In this document: in pieces, positions 7,795-14,561 of the stretch
Layout of the letters: every line of letters begins with the position of its first letter
Numbering within the stretch: the stretch's first letter is position 1
From: Hymenobacter jeollabukensis
GTDB lineage: Bacteria > Bacteroidota > Bacteroidia > Cytophagales > Hymenobacteraceae
Length of the DNA: 64,000 bases
NCBI RefSeq assembly: GCF_005771675.1
Contig: NZ_VAJM01000009.1
Span: 62,001 to 126,000, forward strand
Direction of reading: 5' to 3'
Translations under genes and position numbers: made by a program
Notes under the pieces: model-generated
Database searches by the model: none
What the model was told of the DNA's origin: nothing
Seen by the model: the letters and a program-made list of their open reading frames with translations, nothing else

Positions 7795-8822
7795 AGACCT
7801 TCCTCGTCAGCCGCACCGACGCCATCGGCGACCTGGTGCTGACTTTGCCCGTCTGCGGCTGGCTGAAGCAGCGCTACCCCGGCTGCCGCGTGGTCTTGCT
7901 CGGCCGCGACTACACCCGCGCCGTAGCCGCCGCCTGCCCCGCCGTCGACGAATTCATCAGCGACGATGACCTGCAAAAGCTGCCCGCCGCCGAACAGGTA
8001 GCCACGCTGCGCGCCGTGGGCGCCGACGCCGTGCTGCACGTATTTCCCAGCCGCCGCCTAGCCCGGCTGTGCCAGCGGGCCCGCATTCCGCTGCGCATCG
8101 GCACGCGCAACCGCTGGTTTCACTGGCTGAGCTGCAACCGCCTGGTGCCGCTCAGCCGCCGCCACTCGCCCCTGCACGAAGCCCAGCTCAACATGGAGCT
8201 GCTGCGCCCGCTCGGCCTCACCGCCATTCCCGCCCTGGCTGAGCTGGTGCCGCTTGGCCGCTTGGCCGCCGATTCGCCGTTGCTGCCTGCTCACGCGGCC
8301 ATGTTGGCGCGCGAGCGGCCCGAACAGCTCAACATCATTCTGCACCCCCGCTCCCGCGGGCACGGCCGCGAGTGGGGCCTGGAGCACTACGGCACGTTGG
8401 CCCGGGCGCTGCACCAGCGCGGCCACCGCGTCTTCGTCAGCGGCACCCAGGCCGAGGGCGACTCCATGCGCGAGTGGCTGCAGGCGCACGCCGCCGTCCT
8501 CACCGACCTCACCGGGCAGCTGTCCTTGCCGCAGTTTCTGGCGTTCATTGCCGCCGCCGATGGGCTGGTGGCTTCCGGTACTGGGCCATTGCACCTGGCG
8601 GCGGCGCTGGGGCGGCACGCGCTGGGCGTGTTTCCGCCCATGCGGCCCATTCACCCGGGCCGCTGGGCGCCGCTGGGCCCGCACGCCGAGTACGTAGTGT
8701 TCGACAAGCCCGACTGCGAGGACTGCCGCTCAACGCCCGCCGCCTGCACTTGCATCAAGGCTATTACGGCCGCCGAGCTGCTGAGCCGCATCGATACTTG
8801 GCAGCCACTGGCCGCGTTGTAG
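7791..8822 (+). CDS. Glycosyltransferase family 9 (heptosyltransferase-like)
   Basis: The 343-residue protein starts MKTFLVSRTDAIGDLVLTLP, the GT9 N-terminal signature. A second nucleotide-binding half follows with IILHPRSRGHGREWG and the loop VASGTGPLHLAAALG. GT9 enzymes add heptose or related sugars to lipopolysaccharide core at the inner membrane; the exact sugar here is unknown. Near the C-terminus is a cysteine cluster (CEDC..TPAACTC), often seen in this family. It overlaps the GT2 gene by four bases, so the two are co-translated. Confidence 0.92.
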   Translation: MKTFLVSRTDAIGDLVLTLPVCGWLKQRYPGCRVVLLGRDYTRAVAAACPAVDEFISDDDLQKLPAAEQVATLRAVGADAVLHVFPSRRLARLCQRARIPLRIGTRNRWFHWLSCNRLVPLSRRHSPLHEAQLNMELLRPLGLTAIPALAELVPLGRLAADSPLLPAHAAMLARERPEQLNIILHPRSRGHGREWGLEHYGTLARALHQRGHRVFVSGTQAEGDSMREWLQAHAAVLTDLTGQLSLPQFLAFIAAADGLVASGTGPLHLAAALGRHALGVFPPMRPIHPGRWAPLGPHAEYVVFDKPDCEDCRSTPAACTCIKAITAAELLSRIDTWQPLAAL

Positions 8823-8850
8823 CTTTAGCCGCTCGTTTTTGTCTTTTCGC

Positions 8851-10125
8851 GTGAATGTTCGTCTGAACCCGTTACCGGATTGGTACCGTCGCGGCTACCT
8901 GTCGCAATACTTACTGCTGATTGCCTGCGTAGCCGGTGGCATCGGGTTACTATTTACAGCCCGGGCCTTGGTGGCGCTGGCGCCCTTAGCGGCCGTTGTA
9001 GCAGCGCTGCTCAATCCTCACCTGCGCCGGGCTGTGCCGCAGTGGCTGCGCAACGGGGCCGCCCGCCGCGCTGCTGTACTCTACCTGCTCATCCCGCTCA
9101 CTTGGTGGTACACCTCCGACTGGGACGTGTGGCGCCACGAACTGTACCGGCAGTTGCCGCTTATCGGCGTACCGCTGGCCTTTGTCTTGGCCGTGCCGTT
9201 GTCGGGGCGGCAGCGCTTCGGGCTGGGAGCGGGCTTCGTGGGTAGCACCGCACTGCTGGGCCTGGCTACCCTGGGCCGCTACCTCGCCGACCCTGTCTGG
9301 GCGCAGGAACTGATTGGTACCGGGCAAAATGTGCCTTCGGTCACCAATATCTTCCACATCTATTTCGGCGTGATGCTGGCCCTGGCGGCATTCTGGGCCG
9401 TGTCGCTCAGCCAGGAGCCGCGGGCCGGGCGGCTCGGGCGCTGGCTGCTGCTCGGCGCGGCGGCGGCGGCCACCGTCAGCCTGCACGTGCTGGTGTACCG
9501 CACCGGTTTGCTGGCGTTTTATACGGCGCTGTTCGTGTCGGGCCTGTTGCTGCTGTTCCGCCGGCCGCTGCTGGCGCTGGGGCTGCTGACCGTGGGCCTT
9601 GGGCTGGCCGTAACCGCTTACGTCAGCCTGCCCTCGGTGCAGAAACGCGTCGGGGCCACGCTCTACGACCTGCAGGAATACAACGCCGGCCGCGACATCA
9701 ACCAGCTGTCCATCGGTCGGCGGCTGGCGGCCCTGCACAATGCGCAGGCGCTGGTAACCGAGCACCCCTGGCTGGGCGTGGCCCCGGCCGACGTGCGCCA
9801 GGCCATGGACGCGCAGTTCGCGTGGCAGACCTACGGCCTGGAGCAGCAGAACCGCGTGATGATTCACAACCAGTACGTGCACTACCTCGTCGGGGCCGGC
9901 GCACTGGGCCTGCTGGTGTGGCTCTGGGTGCTCATTACGCCCCTGGTGCAACCCGGGCTGCGCCAAAATCCGTACGTGAGACACTACCTGCTCATTTTCG
10001 CGGCGGCGGCCCTGGCCGATTCGCTGCTGGAAATGCAGATAGGCTTCAACCTGTTCGTCTTCCTCTATGGCTTTCTGGTCGTCGCGGCCGAACGGCGCCG
10101 CCAGGCCAGCGGTGTAACCCGTTGA
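8851..10125 (+). CDS. O-antigen ligase family membrane protein (WaaL/Wzy_C type), first copy
   Basis: The roughly 424-residue protein has about ten membrane helices. The large periplasmic loop (about residues 265-335) contains GRRLAALHNAQALVTEHPWLGVAPADVRQAM, split here by its core words LVTEHPWLGV and HNQYVHYLVGAGALGL, as in O-antigen ligases and polymerases. It would transfer or polymerise glycans on the periplasmic side. GTG at 8851 is preferred; a TTG four codons earlier is possible. It lies 28 bases after the GT9 gene and is probably in the same operon. A second copy is at 37682-39001. Confidence 0.85.
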   Translation: MNVRLNPLPDWYRRGYLSQYLLLIACVAGGIGLLFTARALVALAPLAAVVAALLNPHLRRAVPQWLRNGAARRAAVLYLLIPLTWWYTSDWDVWRHELYRQLPLIGVPLAFVLAVPLSGRQRFGLGAGFVGSTALLGLATLGRYLADPVWAQELIGTGQNVPSVTNIFHIYFGVMLALAAFWAVSLSQEPRAGRLGRWLLLGAAAAATVSLHVLVYRTGLLAFYTALFVSGLLLLFRRPLLALGLLTVGLGLAVTAYVSLPSVQKRVGATLYDLQEYNAGRDINQLSIGRRLAALHNAQALVTEHPWLGVAPADVRQAMDAQFAWQTYGLEQQNRVMIHNQYVHYLVGAGALGLLVWLWVLITPLVQPGLRQNPYVRHYLLIFAAAALADSLLEMQIGFNLFVFLYGFLVVAAERRRQASGVTR

Positions 10126-10185
10126 ACCCAACCTTTCGTTACATTTAGCCGAGGCAATACTCACCTGCCTGAACCACCCACCTCT

Positions 10186-10836
10186 ATGAGCGACACTCCC
10201 GAACGGGTTCCTAAACTGAGCAAGGAGGAGAAAGACCGTCGTTTCCAAGCCGAGCTGCTGCCCGTGCTGGATTCCCTCTACAACTTTGCCTTCCGCCTGA
10301 CTCTCGACGAAGACGACGCCAATGACCTCGTCCAGGAAACCTACCTGAAGGCCTACCGCTTCTTCGAATACTTTGAGCCCGGAACCAACGCCAAAGCCTG
10401 GCTGTTTCGCATCCTGAAAAATTCGTTCATCAACGATTTTCGGAAAAAAAGCAAGCAGCCCGCCAAGGTCGACTACAGTGAAATCGAGGGCTACTACAAC
10501 ACCGAGGACGTGGATGCCGACGCCGATACCGGCGCCACCTCGCAGGACATGCGCCAGCAGTCCACCCGCGACCTGATCGGTGACGAAGTAGCCAGCGCCC
10601 TGAACTCCCTGCCCGTCGACTTTCGCACCGTCATCATCCTCTGCGACCTGGAAGGTTTCACCTACGAGGAAATGGCCAAGGTGCTCGATATTCCTATCGG
10701 GACGGTCCGCTCCCGCCTGCACCGCGCCCGTAATTTCTTGAAAGACAAACTGGAGCGCTACGCAAAAAAAATGGGTTACGGCAACGATTCTGAGGAAGAC
10801 GATGTTGCCCCAGCGTACGATGAAGACGAAGACTAA
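10186..10836 (+). CDS. ECF-type RNA polymerase sigma factor
   Basis: The 216-residue protein has region 2 (about residues 30-95: FRLTLDEDDANDLVQETYLKAY, quoted in part, and WLFRILKNSFINDFRKK) and region 4 (about 140-190: LNSLPVDFRTVIILCDLEG and IPIGTVRSRLHRAR). There is no region 1 or 3, as expected for group 4 sigma factors. An acidic tail ends the protein. The gene pairs with a small zinc-motif protein 38 bases downstream, as sigma/anti-sigma pairs do. Its regulon is not visible. Confidence 0.95.
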   Translation: MSDTPERVPKLSKEEKDRRFQAELLPVLDSLYNFAFRLTLDEDDANDLVQETYLKAYRFFEYFEPGTNAKAWLFRILKNSFINDFRKKSKQPAKVDYSEIEGYYNTEDVDADADTGATSQDMRQQSTRDLIGDEVASALNSLPVDFRTVIILCDLEGFTYEEMAKVLDIPIGTVRSRLHRARNFLKDKLERYAKKMGYGNDSEEDDVAPAYDEDED

Positions 10837-10874
10837 GTACATTTAACCTCCTCCACCGACCTACTTCCTCCGCT

Positions 10875-11165
10875 ATGGCCCCGAAGTCTACACCCAACCA
10901 ACAAGGCCCGGCCGCCCACATTGCCGCCGGCGCCGACTGTGAGCGTGTGAACACCATCCTCGACCAGATTATCGTAGGCCACGAGCCTACCATCGAGGAC
11001 GAAGAGTACTTCGTCCATCATGCGGAAGATTGCTCGCCCTGCTTCGATAGTATTGATAAGCAGCGCGTTTTCGTTGACTTCGTGAACCAGTACGTAGGGC
11101 GCAAAGGCGTACCCGCTGGTCTTTCTGCCAACATTATGGCGCGCGTACAGGCCGAAAAGGTCTAA
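10875..11165 (+). CDS. Small zinc-binding anti-sigma-like protein
   Basis: The 96-residue protein carries an HxxxCxxC motif (H49, C53, C56) plus C22, the pattern of zinc-binding anti-sigma (ZAS/zf-HC2) domains. There is no membrane helix, so it is cytosolic. Its place right after the ECF sigma gene supports a role in holding that sigma factor inactive, possibly responding to redox state through the zinc site. The role is inferred from context and motif only. Confidence 0.72.
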   Translation: MAPKSTPNQQGPAAHIAAGADCERVNTILDQIIVGHEPTIEDEEYFVHHAEDCSPCFDSIDKQRVFVDFVNQYVGRKGVPAGLSANIMARVQAEKV

Positions 11166-11174
11166 TTTTGCCCT

Positions 11175-11759
11175 ATGCAGGGCAAAATCATCGCGTTTTC
11201 GGCGCCTTCAGGGGCCGGCAAAACCACCATCGTCCACCGGCTCATGGAACGCATTCCGGAGCTGAGCTTTTCTATCTCGGCCTGCACGCGCGACCGTCGC
11301 GGCCGGGCCGAGCAGAACGGCAAGGACTACTATTTCATCACCGTTCAGGAGTTTCAGGAGAAAATCCGCCACGACGAATTTGTGGAGTGGGAGGAAGTCT
11401 ACGAAGGCTCCTACTATGGCACCCTGAAGTCGGAAGTTGAGCGTATCTGGGAAGGCGGCAAGCACGCCATCCTCGATATCGACGTAAAGGGTGGCCTCAG
11501 CATCAAGGAGTTCTACAAAGAGCGTGCCTTGTGCATTTTCGTCAAGCCGCCGTCCCTGGAAGTGCTGGAGCAGCGCCTGAAGTCCCGCGCCACCGATTCG
11601 GCGTCGAGCATTTCGGCCCGCCTTTACAAGGCCAACTTCGAGCTGACTTTCGAGGACCGCTTCGACGCCGTTATCGTCAACGACGACCTCGACTTGGCCA
11701 CCTTCCAGGCCGAAAAGCTGGTGCGCGACTTCATCACCGCCGAGCCGGCCATCGTCTGA
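11175..11759 (+). CDS. gmk: Guanylate kinase
   Basis: The 194-residue enzyme phosphorylates GMP to GDP with ATP. The P-loop APSGAGKTT is at residues 10-18. The GMP-binding region has SACTRDRRGRAEQNGKDYYF and EWEEVYEGSYYGT, and the lid has RLKSRATDS. Length is normal for the family. The start follows TAATTTTG by four bases. Its stop shares bases with the nadD start (TGATG), so the two genes are translationally coupled. Confidence 0.97.
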   Translation: MQGKIIAFSAPSGAGKTTIVHRLMERIPELSFSISACTRDRRGRAEQNGKDYYFITVQEFQEKIRHDEFVEWEEVYEGSYYGTLKSEVERIWEGGKHAILDIDVKGGLSIKEFYKERALCIFVKPPSLEVLEQRLKSRATDSASSISARLYKANFELTFEDRFDAVIVNDDLDLATFQAEKLVRDFITAEPAIV

Positions 11760-12346
11760 TGAGCAGCCCGCGCCGCGTGGGCCTGCTCTTCGGCTCGTTC
11801 AACCCCGTCCACGTCGGGCACCTGATCCTGGCCAACCACCTGGCCACCCGCACCGATCTGGAGGCGGTGTGGCTGGTGGTGTCGCCGCAGAGCCCGTTTA
11901 AGGTGGGGGAGGAGTTGCTATCCGAGCAGGCGCGCCTGCACCTCGTGCAGCTGGCCATTGCCGGCAACGAACGGCTGCGCGTGCTCGACGTGGAGTTCGG
12001 CCTGCCCAAGCCCAGCTATACCATCGATACCCTCGATGAGCTGCGCCGGCAGTATCCGGGCACCGAGTTCGTGCTGCTCATGGGCGGCGACAACCTGCCG
12101 GGTTTGCCCCGCTGGAAGTCCGCCGACCGCCTGCTGACCGAGTTTGAAGTGTACGTGTACCCCCGGTCCGGTTATGCGCTGCCGGAGCCGTTGCCCGCGA
12201 AGGTGCGCGTGGTGGAAGCTCCGCTGCTGGATATTTCGGCTACGTTCATCCGTGCCAGCATCCACGCCGGGCAATCCATCCGCTACCTCGTACCGGAGGC
12301 GGTGGAGCGTGAGATAGAAGCGCAGGGCTACTGGCGCGGCAACTAG
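11759..12346 (+). CDS. nadD: Nicotinate-nucleotide adenylyltransferase
   Basis: The 195-residue enzyme makes nicotinate adenine dinucleotide from the mononucleotide and ATP in NAD synthesis. The nucleotidyltransferase motif GSFNPVHVGH is at residues 12-21, and the second family motif LDISATFIRASI is near the C-terminus. The start was set at ATG 11759, one base inside the gmk stop; a longer open frame upstream only shadows gmk. A terminator follows 14 bases after the stop. Confidence 0.96.
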   Translation: MSSPRRVGLLFGSFNPVHVGHLILANHLATRTDLEAVWLVVSPQSPFKVGEELLSEQARLHLVQLAIAGNERLRVLDVEFGLPKPSYTIDTLDELRRQYPGTEFVLLMGGDNLPGLPRWKSADRLLTEFEVYVYPRSGYALPEPLPAKVRVVEAPLLDISATFIRASIHAGQSIRYLVPEAVEREIEAQGYWRGN

Positions 12347-12360
12347 ACCAAGTAAACGCA

Positions 12361-12401
12361 ACGCGGCCCGGCTGATTTCTCAGTCGGGCCGCGTTGTTTT
12401 T
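12361..12401. terminator. Bidirectional terminator between nadD and frr
   Basis: ACGCGGCCCG and CGGGCCGCGT pair over 12361-12394, followed by GTTTTT on the plus strand. It separates convergent genes. Confidence 0.88.
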
Positions 12402-12418
12402 CAGCTTGAGCCGAAAGC

Positions 12419-12982
12419 TTAGATGGTCATAATCTCCGCTTCCTTCTTGCTCATCGCGTCGTCAATCTTCACGATGTAGCTGTCGGTGTACTTCTGCACC
12501 TTGGTTTCGGCGTCCTTCACGGCGTCTTCCGAAGCGCCTTCCTTCTGCAGCTTGCGCAACGACTCGTTCACGTCCTTGCGGATGCCGCGGATGCGGACTT
12601 TGCCGTTTTCGGCTTCGTTCTTCACCTGCTTCACCAGGTCGCGGCGCCGCTCCTCGGTCATCGGGGGCAGGTTCAGGCGAATCGAGTCGGCATCCGAAAT
12701 GGGGTTCAGGCCCAGGTCGCTGTTCTTGATGGCCTTGGAGATTTCGCCCAGCATGTTCTTTTCCCAGGGGCGGATAACCAGCGAGCGGGCGTCGGGGGCC
12801 GATACGTTGGCCACCTGCGCCACCGGCGTAGGCGTGCCGTAGTAGTCGACGCGCAGGGAGTCCAGCATCGAGGGCGTGGCCTTGCCGGCCCGGATGCGGC
12901 TCAGCTCCGTGTTGGTGTGCTGCAGCGCCTTCGCCATCGATTCTTCGGCGTCGCTCAGGTACAGCTGAATTTCTTCGTCCAT
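12419..12982 (-). CDS. frr: Ribosome recycling factor
   Basis: The 187-residue protein works with EF-G to split ribosomes after termination. It has the RRF N-terminal helix with TELSRIRAGKATPSMLDSLR, the beta domain PVAQVANVSAPDARSLVI, and the C-terminal helices with LPPMTEERRRDLVKQVK. Length is normal. It follows pyrH on the same strand, the common order pyrH-frr, but an inverted repeat and about 105 bases lie between them. Confidence 0.98.
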   Translation of the reverse strand: MDEEIQLYLSDAEESMAKALQHTNTELSRIRAGKATPSMLDSLRVDYYGTPTPVAQVANVSAPDARSLVIRPWEKNMLGEISKAIKNSDLGLNPISDADSIRLNLPPMTEERRRDLVKQVKNEAENGKVRIRGIRKDVNESLRKLQKEGASEDAVKDAETKVQKYTDSYIVKIDDAMSKKEAEIMTI

Positions 12983-13003
12983 GTGTGGAAAGGGAATGGT
13001 TAA

Positions 13004-13081
13004 ATTGTTGAATGGCTAAAGGGTTGATTGTTCTGCAAACCTAGAACGACCAGCCGTTTAACCATACAGCCATTTGACAAT
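13004..13081. repeat. Inverted repeat of AATGG-type units between pyrH and frr (site B)
   Basis: The arm at about 13004-13028 (AATTGTTGAATGGCTAAA onward) pairs imperfectly with 13057-13081, with roughly three quarters of positions matching. The region is AT-rich against its surroundings. It resembles three other intergenic structures in the window. Confidence 0.5.
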
Positions 13082-13087
13082 TAAGAG

Positions 13088-13885
13088 TTACGCCTGTTGC
13101 CCGCTGGCAGCGGGGGAGGAGTGGTGCAGGTCGGGCTGCAAGCCGCTGTGCTTGGGGTCGAGGTTGGGTTCGGCACCGTTCATCGTCACCAAAGTACCCA
13201 CGGCCTCGCCGCGGAGCAGCTTCTGCAGGTTGCCTTCCTTGTTCATGTCGAACACGATGATGGGCAGATTATTCTCCTTGCAGAGCGTGAAGGCGGTCAT
13301 GTCCATCACGTTGAGGTTCTTTTCCATCACCTCGTCGAAGGTAATCTGCGGGTAGCGCGTGGCCGTGGGGTCCTTCTCGGGGTCGGCCGTGTAGATGCCG
13401 TCGACGCGGGTACCCTTCAGCACCACGTCGGCCTCCACTTCGATGGCGCGCAGCGAGGCGGCCGAGTCGGTGGTGAAGTACGGGGAGCCGATGCCGGCGC
13501 CGAAGATGACCACGCGGCCTTTTTCGAGGTGGCGCATGGCCCGGCGGCGGATGTACGGCTCGCACACGCGCTGAATGGTGAGGCCCGAGAGCAGGCGCGT
13601 AGGCGTGCCCAGCTTTTCCAGGGCGCTCTGCAGGGCCATCGAGTTGATGACCGTGGCCAGCATGCCCATGTAGTCGCCCTGCACGCGGTCGAGCCCGAAG
13701 GCTTCGGCCTGCACGCCGCGGAAGATGTTGCCCCCGCCGATGACCACGGCCACTTGCACGCCCAGCTCGGCCACGGCGCGTACTTCTTCGGCGTACTGCA
13801 TCAGGCGCTCAGCATCAATGCCGTACTGCTGCTTGCCCATCAGGGCCTCGCCGCTCAGCTTCAGCAGGATTCGGTTGTATTTCAA
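13088..13885 (-). CDS. pyrH: UMP kinase
   Basis: The 265-residue enzyme phosphorylates UMP to UDP. It has the amino-acid-kinase fold motifs LLKLSGEAL (residues 7-15), [10 protein letters not shown], the UMP-binding [16 protein letters not shown], and the TDSAASLRA region. The family core ends near residue 237 (LVTMNG). A 28-residue polar tail rich in Pro, His and Ser follows, longer than usual. frr lies downstream on the same strand. Confidence 0.97.
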   Translation of the reverse strand: MKYNRILLKLSGEALMGKQQYGIDAERLMQYAEEVRAVAELGVQVAVVIGGGNIFRGVQAEAFGLDRVQGDYMGMLATVINSMALQSALEKLGTPTRLLSGLTIQRVCEPYIRRRAMRHLEKGRVVIFGAGIGSPYFTTDSAASLRAIEVEADVVLKGTRVDGIYTADPEKDPTATRYPQITFDEVMEKNLNVMDMTAFTLCKENNLPIIVFDMNKEGNLQKLLRGEAVGTLVTMNGAEPNLDPKHSGLQPDLHHSSPAASGQQA

Positions 13886-13950
13886 CGGTCTGGAGTTAGG
13901 TTGATGACTTTGCTAGGTACGCGACGCGGCAAGGGAGCGGCCGAAACAGC

Positions 13951-14451
13951 TTAGGCAAACTGAATCAGCACCTGGCCCTTCTGCACGTTGTCGCGCATGC
14001 CCACTTTTACGGCGCCTACCACCCCGTCGCCGGGCGACTTGAGGATGTTCTCCATTTTCATGGCTTCCAGCACCAGCAGCGGGTCGCCCTTCTGCACGGC
14101 CTGGCCCGGCTCCACCCGAATGGCTACGATAAGGCCCGGCATGGGGGCTTTCACCTCGTTGATCTTGGTACTGGCCGCCTGGCTCATGCCCAGTTTATCG
14201 AGCAGCAGGTCGAAACGGTCCTTGGCCTGCAGCTCAAAACGCTGCCCGTTAAGCTTAAGATGCACGGTCTTGCTGGCCGCGTCGATTTCCAGCAGTTCGG
14301 CGGCGTAGGAGCGCCCCTGATACAGCAGGTGGTAGCGGCCTTCGCCCAAGTCAATCAGGTCCCACTCAAAGGGTTGCTCGTCGACGGAGATGCCGTGGGC
14401 GTTGATGTCGACACTCCATGAGTGTCCGGGGCCAGCGCTGACCTGTAGCAT
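13951..14451 (-). CDS. Biotin carboxyl carrier domain protein
   Basis: The 166-residue protein ends in a biotinyl/lipoyl domain (about residues 95-166) with the attachment motif EAMKMEN, biotin lysine K132. The first 85 residues resemble the linker domain that precedes the carrier domain in propionyl- or methylcrotonyl-CoA carboxylase alpha chains. It probably carries CO2 for an acyl-CoA carboxylase encoded elsewhere, since no carboxylase subunit is adjacent. pyrH lies 65 bases downstream on the same strand. Confidence 0.9.
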   Translation of the reverse strand: MLQVSAGPGHSWSVDINAHGISVDEQPFEWDLIDLGEGRYHLLYQGRSYAAELLEIDAASKTVHLKLNGQRFELQAKDRFDLLLDKLGMSQAASTKINEVKAPMPGLIVAIRVEPGQAVQKGDPLLVLEAMKMENILKSPGDGVVGAVKVGMRDNVQKGQVLIQFA

Positions 14452-14561
14452 GCGGGTGGGGTAGGATGAGGGGGAGAATGCGGCGGAAAAGGGCTTAAAG
14501 ATAGAGGGAATCTGAAATTATTTCGGAACTTCAACCCTCAGATTACCCCAACTAGCTCCTC

